From contig NZ_BMCE01000001.1 in the NCBI RefSeq assembly GCF_014635025.1, forward strand, positions 558,001-622,000: a DNA stretch of 64,000 nt. Direction: 5' to 3'. The translations under genes were made by a program, and so were the position numbers. Shown piece after piece: positions 33,320 through 43,771 of the stretch. This DNA comes from Fictibacillus barbaricus. GTDB lineage: Bacteria > Bacillota > Bacilli > Bacillales > Fictibacillaceae. How positions within the stretch are numbered: the first letter of the stretch is position 1; every line of letters begins with the position of its first letter. Under the pieces are notes generated by a model. It did no database searches. It was not told where the DNA came from and was given only the letters and a program-made list of their open reading frames with translations.

Positions 33320-33399
33320 TTATTCAATAAACGGGTGCATTTCTTCAAAAAGGAGAGCTGCACCTTTTAATTTAATACAGGGCAGGTTAATGGATTAAA
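33320..33399 (+). repeat. Array site 32
   Basis: The left arm GTTATTCAATAAACGGGTGC, hairpin ending GAGCTGCACC, T-rich tract and right arm GGGCAGGTTAATGGATTAA are present. Confidence 0.9.
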
Positions 33400-33565
33400 T
33401 TCTAAAGATTCTTTATTATTAAAACTAGGAAAAAATTGGGGGGCTTAGAAATGATAATTAAAAATTAATAGGGATATGGATTAATAGTATTAATGATGTT
33501 CAAGCATATTCCTATTTCTTAAACCAAAAGAAAATTTTTAATATGGATAAATCGGAGGAATAGCT

Positions 33566-34606
33566 ATGAACAAAAAACTACAAGAGATAGTAAAAGATAT
33601 TTCAAATAAGGATAATTTTTCAGGTTCAGTTTTTGTGGAAGATAAGGATAATAGTTTATTATTCAATGAAAACTTTGGCTATGCTAATCGCTCAGAACAG
33701 ATAGAAAATATTTCATCGACTCGTTATGGTATTGCATCCGGCTGTAAGCTCTTCACTGCCATAGCAATATGCCAACTGGTGGAAAAAGGTAAAGTTTCTT
33801 TTGATTCTAAATTGAGTGATTGCATTAAACATCATTTTAAGCACTCTGATGAGAGGGTAACAATCCATCATCTGCTGACTCATACCTCGGGAATATCAGA
33901 TTACTTCGATGAGGAAGTTATGGAGGACTATGAGGAGTTATGGGTAAATCATCCAATGTATCATATTAGAAAATTAAGTGATTTCTTACCGTTGTTTCAA
34001 AATCAACCTATGAAATCCCAAGTAGGTGAGAGGTTTCACTACAACAATGCTGGTTATATTCTGTTAGGGTTAATTGTTGAACAGTTAACTGGAATGGCTT
34101 TCTCTGATTATGTTCAAGAACATATTTTTGATAAAGCGAATATGACAGAATCCGGATATTTTTCATTTGATGCACTCCCTTCTAATACTGCATTAGGCTA
34201 TATAGACAACCCAGATGGTACATGGAAAACAAATATCTATTCTTTGCCTGTAAAAGGTGGTTCTGACGGTGGGGCATTTGTGACAGTAAAAGATATGACT
34301 AAGTTATGGGATTCACTTTTAAATAATCGACTTATAAAAGAAACCTACACAAATGAACTTTTATCGCCTCATACACAGGTCAATGTAAGTGGATTCTATG
34401 GGTATGGTATATGGATTAAGAAAAACGAAGATAGGAGTGTCTTAAAATATCATATAATGGGCTATGATCCTGGAGTTAGCTTTCACTCAGCTTATTATCC
34501 TGATCTATCCATCAAAGTTGTTGTTTGTTCTAATATGTCCACTGGAGCATTTGATATAATGAGTGGAATAGAAGAAGAATTGACAAAAACAAGACTTTAT
34601 AAATAA
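33566..34606 (+). CDS. Serine hydrolase, class C beta-lactamase-like fold
   Basis: The 346-residue protein has ASGCKLFTA (SxxK, serine near residue 57), FHYNNAGYILLG (YxN near 158) and a late GYDPGVSFHS segment in the position of the KTG/HxG box. That places it in the penicillin-binding-protein/beta-lactamase serine hydrolase family (Pfam Beta-lactamase). There is no signal peptide, so it is likely cytoplasmic and an esterase or peptidase rather than a resistance enzyme. The start is ATG after CGGAGGAAT. It has its own terminator. Confidence 0.85.
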   Translation: MNKKLQEIVKDISNKDNFSGSVFVEDKDNSLLFNENFGYANRSEQIENISSTRYGIASGCKLFTAIAICQLVEKGKVSFDSKLSDCIKHHFKHSDERVTIHHLLTHTSGISDYFDEEVMEDYEELWVNHPMYHIRKLSDFLPLFQNQPMKSQVGERFHYNNAGYILLGLIVEQLTGMAFSDYVQEHIFDKANMTESGYFSFDALPSNTALGYIDNPDGTWKTNIYSLPVKGGSDGGAFVTVKDMTKLWDSLLNNRLIKETYTNELLSPHTQVNVSGFYGYGIWIKKNEDRSVLKYHIMGYDPGVSFHSAYYPDLSIKVVVCSNMSTGAFDIMSGIEEELTKTRLYK

Positions 34607-34614
34607 AAAGCTAG

Positions 34615-34647
34615 AAGAACCTTGCTTTCTACCGCAAGGTTCTTTTT
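34615..34647 (+). terminator. Terminator of serine hydrolase gene
   Basis: The stem AGAACCTTGC/GCAAGGTTCT is followed by TTTTTTC. Confidence 0.85.
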
Positions 34648-34688
34648 TCTATTGAGCAAAATTGAAATTGTAAGAGAATAAGTATAGA

Positions 34689-34767
34689 TTCGTCAACTAA
34701 CAGGCATTTCATTAAGAAGGAGAAATGCCTTTTATATTGAAGTAAAAGGCAGTATTCCTAGATTGAA
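34689..34767 (+). repeat. Array site 33
   Basis: The left arm TTCGTCAACTAACAGGCATT, hairpin, T-rich tract and right arm AAGGCAGTATTCCTAGATTG are present. Confidence 0.75.
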
Positions 34768-34768
34768 G

Positions 34769-34825
34769 TTAATCCACAAACGGGTGCATTTCTGTAATAA
34801 GAATGTACCCTTCATTATATTGAGC
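34769..34825 (+). repeat. Array site 34
   Basis: The left arm GTTAATCCACAAACGGGTGC and a variant hairpin follow site 33 without a gene between. Confidence 0.8.
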
Positions 34826-34914
34826 AAGATAGTAGAAATAAAGAAAAGAATAAAGAACTAACATTTATAAAATTTGCAACCTTTTTTATATTCATTGAAT
34901 TAAATTAAGCATTT

Positions 34915-34944
34915 AGCCCCCTCTTTATGAAGGGGGCTTTTTTT
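34915..34944 (+). terminator. Strong intrinsic terminator
   Basis: The stem AGCCCCCT/AGGGGGCT is followed by seven T. It separates the small-cassette part from the large surface-protein genes. Confidence 0.85.
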
Positions 34945-35141
34945 GCATAAAGCTAGTTATCTGTAAGTATTTATTGTGGATACGTTTTTTTGCAGTTTAG
35001 TTTACAACGTGAAGCATCTAATGACAAAAGGTCCATTTGTCATTTTTTAATTAAAGTTTTCGGTAAAATCTTCCTATTCTTCTTTTGTTTTCGACAAATT
35101 ATAATCTTCTTAGTTTGAAATATTAGGAAGAAAGAGGAAGA

Positions 35142-37139
35142 ATGATGAAAAAAACGGTATTTTTTGTATTTTTATCAGCTTTATTGTGTTTTACGAGTTT
35201 ACTAGACAACACAACACAGAAGCAGGTGGTAAAAGCCAGCTCAACCTTAACTTGGACAAGCACTTCAGCTGATTTAGAGGATACCTATATCAGCAGTCAA
35301 TATCCTACGACTAATTACGCTAACAGTCAGTACTTAGTTGTTGGGAAACACCAAACCTTTTCAACCACTCGATCTTATATGAAATTTAATCTGCCAAGTC
35401 TTCCTCAGGGAGCAGTTGTTCAATCCGCTAAGATCAGTCTTTATCAGTACTACAATACCTCTAATTCCACAACAGTAGATGTAAGGCCAGTGACAAGCAC
35501 TTGGATTGCAACAGATGTGAACTGGAACACAAAACCTGTTGTTGGTGGAAGTATTTCAAATCAAACCGTTAGCCAACCCGGCTGGTATGACTTCTATATC
35601 ACAAACCTGGCATCGAGTTGGTACACAGGAACAGCAAATAACGGAATCTCTATTCAATTCCGTGATGAGACTCATGCGAACAAGATCTTCTATTCTAACA
35701 ACCATTCGACTTATACAACACAAAAACCTAAACTAACGATTTCTTATACAATCCCTGAAGCACCACAAACGGAATATCGAGCGTTTTGGGTTGATATGTT
35801 TCACGATGGAGCAAAGACACCTCAGCAAGTAGATCAGTTAATCAAAGATGTAGAGGCAAGTAACGCGAACACCATCTTTTTACAAGTGAGAAGAAGGGGA
35901 GATGCATTCTATCTTAATTCACTTGAACCAAAAACCGAAGATCCTTACCTAGCGAGCGGATATGACCCGTTAGCTGATCTAATCCAAAAAGCTCATGCCG
36001 CTAACATACAAGTTCATGCTTGGTTTGCGATGATGCCGATCTGGAACAAGACGACACCTCCCAAGGATCCTAACCACATTTTTAATGCTCATGGTATGAC
36101 ACAGCCCAGTGAGAACAACTGGCTCAGTAAAACATACACGGGTAGTTATCAATACGGTTCTGAGTATGTGATTGATCCTGGACACCCCGATGCTGTTGAT
36201 TTCATAAGAGATGTCATCATGCATGTAGTAAAAAACTATGACATCGACGGTGTTCAGATGGACCTTGTTCGCTATATGGGCGAAGAGTGGGGATACAACG
36301 ATATCAGCGTACAAAGATATAATGCTGTTTACAACAAAACGGGCCTTCCCAGTCCGACAGACTCCATATGGAAACAATGGAGACGCGATCAGGTCACGAA
36401 CATGGTCAGAAAGATCTATACGTCTGTTCAGAGCATGAAACCAAATGTGACGGTTTCAGCTGCTACGATCGCTTGGGGTGATGGACCGAAGACACTTGAT
36501 GATTGGAACCAATCTTCTACGATGAACAGTGCACTTCAAGATTGGCGCAGCTGGTTAGCAGAAGGAAGTATCGATCTAGCTGTACCGATGAACTACTTTA
36601 GAGAGTATGATCTCAATCAAAAACTTTATTACGAAAACTGGGTGGAATGGCAGAAGAACAATCAAGGTAAAAGGATGACATTATCCGGTGTGGGGAACTA
36701 TCTGAATTCTATCTCGGAGAGTCTGACACAAATTAAGAAGGCACAGAGTCCTTCATCTTTAGGAAAAACACTTAGAGGTGTCAGCCTCTACAGTTACGCG
36801 GTAACCAATAAAGATAACGTGGGAAACAGTGAGTTCTATTCAGCACTTAGCAACACCTCAGTGTATAGTTTGGATGCTGTGTTTCCTTCAAAGGTAAACA
36901 CACCTGAACTTCCTTGGAAAGTGACACCTACAAAAGGTCATCTCTCCGGAAAAACAAACGGTGCCGATCACGAGCTCATTACGATTACAGGGCCTGAAAC
37001 GAAAGAACTCTATACCGATGGAAGTGGAGATTTCTTTGGAATCGACCTCACACCAGGGACTTATGTAGTCCAGTTAAACGGGGTTTCTTACAACGTGACC
37101 ATACAAGCAGGAAAAGTTAGCAGTATCACATTAAACTAG
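35142..37139 (+). CDS. Secreted GHL10/DUF187-type glycosyl hydrolase-like protein with DNRLRE domain
   Basis: The 665-residue protein has a signal peptide (VFFVFLSALLCFTSLL). Residues about 33-205 form a DNRLRE domain (DTYISSQYPTTNYANSQYLV, RSYMKFNLPSLP). Residues about 207-560 match the GHL10/YngK family (EYRAFWVDMFHDG, HAWFAMMPIW, IDGVQMDLVRYMGEEWGY, AVPMNYFREYD). The last ~70 residues look like a carboxypeptidase-regulatory Ig fold. It is probably an exported cell-wall- or polysaccharide-directed enzyme. The start is ATG after AAAGAGGAAG. It lies 17 bases before the RHS gene, so the two are likely one transcript. Confidence 0.8.
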   Translation: MMKKTVFFVFLSALLCFTSLLDNTTQKQVVKASSTLTWTSTSADLEDTYISSQYPTTNYANSQYLVVGKHQTFSTTRSYMKFNLPSLPQGAVVQSAKISLYQYYNTSNSTTVDVRPVTSTWIATDVNWNTKPVVGGSISNQTVSQPGWYDFYITNLASSWYTGTANNGISIQFRDETHANKIFYSNNHSTYTTQKPKLTISYTIPEAPQTEYRAFWVDMFHDGAKTPQQVDQLIKDVEASNANTIFLQVRRRGDAFYLNSLEPKTEDPYLASGYDPLADLIQKAHAANIQVHAWFAMMPIWNKTTPPKDPNHIFNAHGMTQPSENNWLSKTYTGSYQYGSEYVIDPGHPDAVDFIRDVIMHVVKNYDIDGVQMDLVRYMGEEWGYNDISVQRYNAVYNKTGLPSPTDSIWKQWRRDQVTNMVRKIYTSVQSMKPNVTVSAATIAWGDGPKTLDDWNQSSTMNSALQDWRSWLAEGSIDLAVPMNYFREYDLNQKLYYENWVEWQKNNQGKRMTLSGVGNYLNSISESLTQIKKAQSPSSLGKTLRGVSLYSYAVTNKDNVGNSEFYSALSNTSVYSLDAVFPSKVNTPELPWKVTPTKGHLSGKTNGADHELITITGPETKELYTDGSGDFFGIDLTPGTYVVQLNGVSYNVTIQAGKVSSITLN

Positions 37140-37155
37140 AGTGGGAGAATTGACT

Positions 37156-40100
37156 ATGAATTTAGGTATTACCAAAATAAAGTCTTATCGAATGACCGTA
37201 TGGATGATTGTACTCACACTGATCATCACCATGTTTCCACCTTTAGAAAAAGCAGTTGTTTATGCAGAGAAAAACGAAGAAAGTGCTAAAAACGTAGAAA
37301 AGCTAAAAGAGCTCTCGGGACTTCGTACTGAAAAATCCAAAACATACTTAGATAGTGAGACTAGAGAGTATGTGTTAGAAGAATATACAGAACCAATTCA
37401 TTATAAGAAAGGAAAGAAATGGGAGAATATCAACAACAACATTGTTGAAGTAGATGCCGGGAGTGATGATGACCTTTCTTATGGAAACCAAGCAAACAAA
37501 TATCAAGTAAAATTTGCTAAGAAGAATAAGGATAACCGAACGATCCGAATTCATTATAAGGATAAGCAGATCGATTATGGCCTTGTTGGTGCTGAGAGTG
37601 TAAAGGGTGAATTCAAAAGCAACAAAGCAACTTACAAGGGCGTATTTGATCAAACGGATCTAGTATTCTATGCGGATAACACATCTGTAAAAGAAGACCT
37701 TGTCCTACACGAAAAGCCAAAACAAGAACGTTATACGTATGAATTTAAACTAAAAGAGGTCCATGCAAAACAAGAAAAAAGCGGTAATATTACGTTTGTA
37801 GATAAAGAAGGAAAGAACTTCTTTACATTAACTAAACCTTTTATGTATGACTCCAAAGAAGACGTGTCTCATGATGTAGGAATGACACTACGTGAAGAGA
37901 ATGGTAAAACCTATGTAGATATCACACCTAATCAAGAATGGTTAAATGATGCTTCTCGCAGTTATCCTGTTTTTATTGATCCGAGCGTTATTATACAAGA
38001 GGGAACAACAGAAGACGCGTTTATCTCTTCTACATATCCAACAAGTAATTATGCTCAAGATCCTTCACTGATTACTGGTAATCAGGTTTATTACGGAACG
38101 ACACGTTCGCTCTTAAAATTTAATCTAAAGAATCTGCTCAGTGGTGCAAATATCACTTCTGCTAACTTTAAGATAAACTCTCACTCTAACGTGAACGGCT
38201 TTGATCATTCTGCGGGTGTGGGTCTATATCCTATCAATAAAGCTTGGGACTCTGAGACGGTAACATGGAACAACCAGCCGACAATTGACGCACAAACTTC
38301 TAGCTTAAATGTTACGACTGATAATGAATATACGTTCTTTATCACAAATTTAATAAAAGAGTGGTACGGCGGAACGAAACCGAACTATGGGTTCATGCTG
38401 AAGAATACGACAGAAACTGTGAATCGTAAAATGTTCCGATCAAGTAACTACGCGACGGATCCACTAAAGAAGCCTAAACTTACAGTCGTCTATACGATCG
38501 AACCGATCGGTGTAGAGAGTTTCTGGACAACAGCAGAGTCCAACGTTAACTCTTATAATGGAAACTTTTTAAACCAAGAGACAGATATAACCCTTGATGG
38601 ACGAGGAATGGCTCTATTAGTGAACCGCACATATAACAGCAGGTCTGATGTTACGGGCTTATTCGGTTACGGATGGAGTTCAAACCTTGATCAACATCTA
38701 AAGTTCGCAACAGACGAACTTGTGCAGTACCAAGATGAAGATGGAACCGTTCATTACTTCTCTAAGAACAGTTCAGGTGGTTATGACTCTCCTGGTGGTG
38801 TATTTTTAGAGCTAAAGAAAAACACGGATGGTACTTTTATACTCACAGACACAGACCAATCGTATGTAACGTTTAACGCAAGCGGAAAAATGATCGGGGA
38901 AACGGATGCGAATAATAATAAAACAGTTTACGCGTACACAGGAAGTCAGCTTACTTCTATAACAGATGCTGGCGGAAGAAAACTAACAATCACCTATAAT
39001 GCAAGCGGCAAAATCAGTCAAATTACAGATCCGGCAAGTAGAACTTATCATTACGTGTATGATACAAGTTCAAATCTAACAAGTGTAACGAAGAAAGATA
39101 GCGGAGGAACCTCTTTATTTTCTGTAACATATGGATATGACACGCAGCATCAGATGACGTCTTTTGTGGATGAACGCGGAAAGCGTATGAATCTTACTTA
39201 TAATACAGATCAAAGGCTCTCAAAGTTTGAACAGCCAGTAACAGTAAACGGGACCGTTCAAAGTGATTTCTTTACGATGGTCTATGATGCGGTAACGAGT
39301 GTAACCACATTAACAGACGCTAGGGGAATCAAAACAGAGTATACTCATAACGCATACGGAAATGTTATCAAGTCTGTAGAAGATGCAGGCGGGCTTAACT
39401 ATACAAGAACATACAACTATGATGACCGAAACAACATCATCCAAGAAAAGGATGAGAACGCGAACAAAAGCGGAAGTACAGCTGCTTATAATTATGTGTA
39501 CGATGAAGAAGGAAACGTTACAAGCTTTACTAATACGCTGAACGAACAAGAGAAAGTTTCTTATGATGAGAACAATAATCCTATTCAGTACACAGATGCC
39601 AAAGGAAACATAACAACAGAAGAATATGATAGTAACAGCAATAACATCGCATCGACTGATGCACAGACAAAAACGTCTGCAGCTAAATTTGATGCGAAAG
39701 GGAACACGATCGAAGATACGAGCTCTATCAGTATCGGAGATAACCTTTTATTAAACGGAAACTTTGAAGAAGATGCGAACAGTGATAACTGGCCAGACAA
39801 CTGGAAGAAGATAGGGACGGGTACATTTACTTATGCAACAGGCGGAGCAGCTGTTCAAAGTGCAAAGCTTGGCAATAAACAGCTCAAGATCTCAAACCCA
39901 TCCACTGCTGTAGCTGTTGAAAGTGAACGCATTTCTTATGATCCGAAAAAGAAATATGTGGTCAGTGGCTATATTAAAACAGTCAACGCTAATTCTAACG
40001 CGAAGCTCGTAATTACCGGTGGAGACCCTACAGGTCAGATGACAAAAACCATCAGCAGTGGAATGCTTAAAGGAACGACAGCTGTTGAACGCGTACACTT

Positions 40101-42837
40101 CGTGATCAACCCTGGAGATATGCCTAGCGATACGACAGGTATGACGTTAAAGGCTTATGTGAACGGTGGGGCTGGTGACTTCTATTTTGACGGTCTACAG
40201 ATCGAAGAAGAGTATTTTGGTGCGTTTAACCTGATTGCTAACAGCAACTTTGAAAAAGATACGGATAATAACAACGTTCCAGATAATTGGTACCTTCCTG
40301 GCACCCTTACAACATCAGACGGACTAGATGCTACTACAACCTATGTAGGCAGTCAGTCTATCAAACTAACAGGGCAACGTGGTGTTGATAAGTTCGCTCG
40401 CCAAGAAGTAGAAGTAAACGGTTTAGCAGGTCAAGAAATCACAGTTTCTGGCTTTTCTAAAGTAACTTCACCGACTGCGACCGCGGGTCCATACCAAATG
40501 AATGTAGCGATCAACTACACAGATGGTACGACTCAGTGGGTGAACGGAGACTTTGATAAGAGTAAGAGTCACGATTGGCAGCTTGTCTCTCTGCGGTTTA
40601 AAGCAGGAAAAGATTTTAAATCCCTAACGGTTTATTATCAGTACAAAGACCAGACCGGTACAGCATGGTTTGATGCAGCGAAAGCACAGATCGGCTCTAT
40701 ACGTACTACTTACGCATACGATGCAAACGGAAACTACATCCTAAACGAAACCGATCCAAACGGGAATACGGTTTGGAAATCATATGATGCAATCGGTAAC
40801 GTGACGGGTGAAACGATCGAGAGTGAAACAAGTCGTTTTGAGTATGATGCGAACGATGAACTTACCAAAGTGATCGATGAGAACAATCGCATAACCGTTT
40901 ATGAGTATGACAAATCAGGTAACCATACAGGAACTGTTTATGCGAACGGACAACGAACGTCATCTACATTTGATGAAAGAAATAACAAGACATCTTTAAC
41001 CGATCAGCTGGGCAGAACCATCCAATATTCCTATGATATTGCTGGAAATGAAGTGAAAATCGCTTCCCCTAATGGTAAGACAGTAGAGAGTGGTTATAAT
41101 AACGTAGATCGTAAAGTCTCTACTTCGCATAACGGAGTAAAACGATATGAGTTCACTTATGATGCGAATGGAAACATCTTGAGTGAGAAAGATCTATTAA
41201 CGGGTCTAACCACTCAGTTCGTTTATGATGCTGACGATAAGATTAAAGAAAAGACCGATTCTACGGGCAAGAAGAACAGTTATACGTATGACAAGAGTGG
41301 TAATCTATTAACAGCCATTTATTCAGCAGGCACTAATTCTTATACAGTTAGCCGTACTCTGGATAAAAATAATCAGATTACTAGTATCCTAAGCGGTAAT
41401 ACCGCAGCTTTATTCACGTTTAATGAGAACGATCAAATTGCAGGTCTTAAACATAAGAACGGTAACTTTACTTCATTTGAATATGACGGTGCTAAACAGC
41501 TTACGAAACTCCTAACAACAAACGCTTCAGGTACCTCTTTAGAATCGTTTGAGTATACGTATGATGCAAAGGGGAACCGACTTACAGAGAAAACAAAGTC
41601 TGGAACAGCTCATTTTGCTTACGATAAGAGCGGTCAACTCGTAAAAGAAATTCACACTAACGGTGATATTTTAGAATATACGTATGATGAAGTAGGGAAC
41701 CGACTTACTAAGAAAACTACAAAGGGATCAACGGTTACGACGGAAACTTATACGTATGATATTGCAAATCAGCTTAGCTCGATCAATGGAGTAGCTACCG
41801 CTCATGATCAGAACGGAAACTTAACGAGTGATGGAGAAAAGAATTACGTTTATGATGCAGAAGACAGAATCATAGAAGTGAAAAATGCATCTACTTCTAT
41901 TGCTAAATATCAGTATAACTCGGATGGACTTCGGGTAAGTAAAACGGTTGGTTCTTCGACCATCTTCTACACCTATGACGAAAACGATAATGTAGTGTTT
42001 GAAACGGATCAGTCTGGAGCTATCCTAGCATCTTATGTATATGACGGTGGGAACCACCCAATTTCTATGACAAAAAGCGGTAAGACATATGCTTTCCATG
42101 GTAATGCTCGTGGGGATATTACAACTGTAACCGATGAACTTGGAACTGTTGTTGCAGAATTTGGGTATGATTCATTCGGTAACATCATAAAAGAGACGGG
42201 AACCTTTGCTTCTGAAGTACCGTTCCGATACGCAGGATACCGATACGATCAGGAGACGAACCTATATTATCTTCAACAGCGTTACTATAACCCAGAAACA
42301 GGGCGCTTCTTTAACCTAGATCCTGAGTTAGGTGACAAAACGAACCCGGTTTCACAAAATGGATATGTCTACGCAGATAATAATCCAGTAATGTTTGTGG
42401 ATCCGGATGGACGCCTTGCTTGGTTTATTCCGGTAGTTATCGGGGGCTATCGTGTTTATAAGGTCTACAAGACCTACAAAAAAATCAACAAGTATAATAG
42501 AATGATGAGTAAGGCGAACAAAAAGTATAAACGCCACTCCAACAGTAAACGAAACCCACAGAACCACCATGGTTATGAAATCTACGATAAATATACAGGT
42601 GAAGTTAAGAAAGTAGGTATCAGTGGTGGAAGAGTCCGTCGTGACGGTAAATCTTCACGTGCGGAAAAACAGGTACGAAAGTTCAACAAGAAGTATGGTA
42701 ACCGGTACAAATCAAGGATTGTACGAGTTAACTTAAGAGGTCGTTACAACGCCGAAAGATGGGAAAGCCGGCACGTGAAATATATTCAATTGAAACAAGG
42801 TAAGAAATTGGATCGGCGTTTCCATAAGAGGCCATAA
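37156..42837 (+). CDS. RHS/WapA-like polymorphic toxin with DNRLRE domain and URI-type C-terminal nuclease
   Basis: The 1893-residue exported protein has an N-terminal signal segment (MTVWMIVLTLIITMF). Residues about 286-455 form a DNRLRE domain. YD/RHS repeats run from ~465, interrupted by two lectin-like modules near 863 and 1025 (LLLNGNFEEDANSDNWPDNW). More RHS repeats lead to the core GYRYDQETNLYYLQQRYY and DPDG near 1748. The polymorphic C-terminal ~140 residues (HGYEIYDKYTGEVKKVGISG, then SRAEKQVRKFN and NAERWESRHVKY) resemble URI/GIY-YIG-type nuclease toxins. The role in contact-dependent competition is inferred from family. The start is ATG after GGGAGAA. Confidence 0.85.
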   Translation: MNLGITKIKSYRMTVWMIVLTLIITMFPPLEKAVVYAEKNEESAKNVEKLKELSGLRTEKSKTYLDSETREYVLEEYTEPIHYKKGKKWENINNNIVEVDAGSDDDLSYGNQANKYQVKFAKKNKDNRTIRIHYKDKQIDYGLVGAESVKGEFKSNKATYKGVFDQTDLVFYADNTSVKEDLVLHEKPKQERYTYEFKLKEVHAKQEKSGNITFVDKEGKNFFTLTKPFMYDSKEDVSHDVGMTLREENGKTYVDITPNQEWLNDASRSYPVFIDPSVIIQEGTTEDAFISSTYPTSNYAQDPSLITGNQVYYGTTRSLLKFNLKNLLSGANITSANFKINSHSNVNGFDHSAGVGLYPINKAWDSETVTWNNQPTIDAQTSSLNVTTDNEYTFFITNLIKEWYGGTKPNYGFMLKNTTETVNRKMFRSSNYATDPLKKPKLTVVYTIEPIGVESFWTTAESNVNSYNGNFLNQETDITLDGRGMALLVNRTYNSRSDVTGLFGYGWSSNLDQHLKFATDELVQYQDEDGTVHYFSKNSSGGYDSPGGVFLELKKNTDGTFILTDTDQSYVTFNASGKMIGETDANNNKTVYAYTGSQLTSITDAGGRKLTITYNASGKISQITDPASRTYHYVYDTSSNLTSVTKKDSGGTSLFSVTYGYDTQHQMTSFVDERGKRMNLTYNTDQRLSKFEQPVTVNGTVQSDFFTMVYDAVTSVTTLTDARGIKTEYTHNAYGNVIKSVEDAGGLNYTRTYNYDDRNNIIQEKDENANKSGSTAAYNYVYDEEGNVTSFTNTLNEQEKVSYDENNNPIQYTDAKGNITTEEYDSNSNNIASTDAQTKTSAAKFDAKGNTIEDTSSISIGDNLLLNGNFEEDANSDNWPDNWKKIGTGTFTYATGGAAVQSAKLGNKQLKISNPSTAVAVESERISYDPKKKYVVSGYIKTVNANSNAKLVITGGDPTGQMTKTISSGMLKGTTAVERVHFVINPGDMPSDTTGMTLKAYVNGGAGDFYFDGLQIEEEYFGAFNLIANSNFEKDTDNNNVPDNWYLPGTLTTSDGLDATTTYVGSQSIKLTGQRGVDKFARQEVEVNGLAGQEITVSGFSKVTSPTATAGPYQMNVAINYTDGTTQWVNGDFDKSKSHDWQLVSLRFKAGKDFKSLTVYYQYKDQTGTAWFDAAKAQIGSIRTTYAYDANGNYILNETDPNGNTVWKSYDAIGNVTGETIESETSRFEYDANDELTKVIDENNRITVYEYDKSGNHTGTVYANGQRTSSTFDERNNKTSLTDQLGRTIQYSYDIAGNEVKIASPNGKTVESGYNNVDRKVSTSHNGVKRYEFTYDANGNILSEKDLLTGLTTQFVYDADDKIKEKTDSTGKKNSYTYDKSGNLLTAIYSAGTNSYTVSRTLDKNNQITSILSGNTAALFTFNENDQIAGLKHKNGNFTSFEYDGAKQLTKLLTTNASGTSLESFEYTYDAKGNRLTEKTKSGTAHFAYDKSGQLVKEIHTNGDILEYTYDEVGNRLTKKTTKGSTVTTETYTYDIANQLSSINGVATAHDQNGNLTSDGEKNYVYDAEDRIIEVKNASTSIAKYQYNSDGLRVSKTVGSSTIFYTYDENDNVVFETDQSGAILASYVYDGGNHPISMTKSGKTYAFHGNARGDITTVTDELGTVVAEFGYDSFGNIIKETGTFASEVPFRYAGYRYDQETNLYYLQQRYYNPETGRFFNLDPELGDKTNPVSQNGYVYADNNPVMFVDPDGRLAWFIPVVIGGYRVYKVYKTYKKINKYNRMMSKANKKYKRHSNSKRNPQNHHGYEIYDKYTGEVKKVGISGGRVRRDGKSSRAEKQVRKFNKKYGNRYKSRIVRVNLRGRYNAERWESRHVKYIQLKQGKKLDRRFHKRP

Positions 42838-42849
42838 GGAGCTTAATCT

Positions 42850-43557
42850 ATGCCTATCATTAAAGATATTCAGCTTTACGTTCCAAAGAACAGGGATCTG
42901 AACTGGACCTTCTTTCACGAGACTAGATGTATAACCTTTTTATATAGTCGTCTTTTACCCAAACTACAGGCAAAAGAAGATAAGGGTATACAGATTTATT
43001 GTGTAGAACATCTAGGACAGGTAAAGCAGATTGATACGTTTGCACACATCATCTTTGATTATTTTCCTGTCTTTGTGGAGACTGATGTTGAAGCTATCTT
43101 AGCTTTGAAATCCCATAAGGAGAAGAAGGAGCACACCCTTGAGATCGTCCATGAGGGTATGAAAAAAGCTGCTCAAGAATTTAACTGGGATTTATCTGTT
43201 TTAGAAGAAATCTATAATACTATAAAACAATCAGGTTATGAGAACATCTATCCTCTACTTAAGAAGAGCAGTCCGAATAAGAAATACGTTTGTAACATCG
43301 TGTGTCATCATGAGGTAAGTAGCATTGATGTATACATGGAGATTAAGAAAAGAAACGGGGAAATCATCAATAAAGAGAAAATTTTCTCTGTTGAGAATAC
43401 AGACGAACAGGACCTATTCAGTGATTATGTGAGTCTAGAATGGAAACTTAACCATAAGGTAGAATTTGCTGATAAGGATTACAAACAGGTCTATCGTTTA
43501 ATGTTCCTTGAAAAGGACAAGCCCGAAAATTTAGTATGGAAGATTGAGAAGAACTGA
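42850..43557 (+). CDS. Candidate cognate immunity protein of the RHS toxin
   Basis: The 235-residue soluble protein begins 12 bases after the toxin stop with AAGGAGCT upstream. No family is recognised. Position immediately after a polymorphic toxin, same strand, cytoplasmic character and a balanced acidic composition are the usual marks of an immunity protein. The function is inferred from position only. Confidence 0.6.
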   Translation: MPIIKDIQLYVPKNRDLNWTFFHETRCITFLYSRLLPKLQAKEDKGIQIYCVEHLGQVKQIDTFAHIIFDYFPVFVETDVEAILALKSHKEKKEHTLEIVHEGMKKAAQEFNWDLSVLEEIYNTIKQSGYENIYPLLKKSSPNKKYVCNIVCHHEVSSIDVYMEIKKRNGEIINKEKIFSVENTDEQDLFSDYVSLEWKLNHKVEFADKDYKQVYRLMFLEKDKPENLVWKIEKN

Positions 43558-43620
43558 CTATTTCAAAAGGGATTTCCAAAAGCGGTTCTTTGGATCGAAG
43601 CAGAAAAAGGTTGTAAAAAT

Positions 43621-43658
43621 AGCCATCTAATTCGCCTTGAATTAGATGGTTTCTTTTT
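43621..43658 (+). terminator. Terminator of the toxin-immunity unit
   Basis: The stem CCATCTAATTC/GAATTAGATGG is followed by TTTCTTTTT. Confidence 0.85.
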
Positions 43659-43771
43659 ATTGGAATATCAACCTATCTATATATAACATGGACCTTCAAT
43701 ATTATGGGAATTTTCATTATTTATCCGATAAAGTATTTGAGGTGTATTCTTTATCATATAGGGGAGATTCA

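Noticed and set aside
33566-34606. True class C beta-lactamase (antibiotic resistance)
   Set aside because: There is no signal peptide and the motifs are those of the broad esterase/peptidase group; resistance cannot be inferred.
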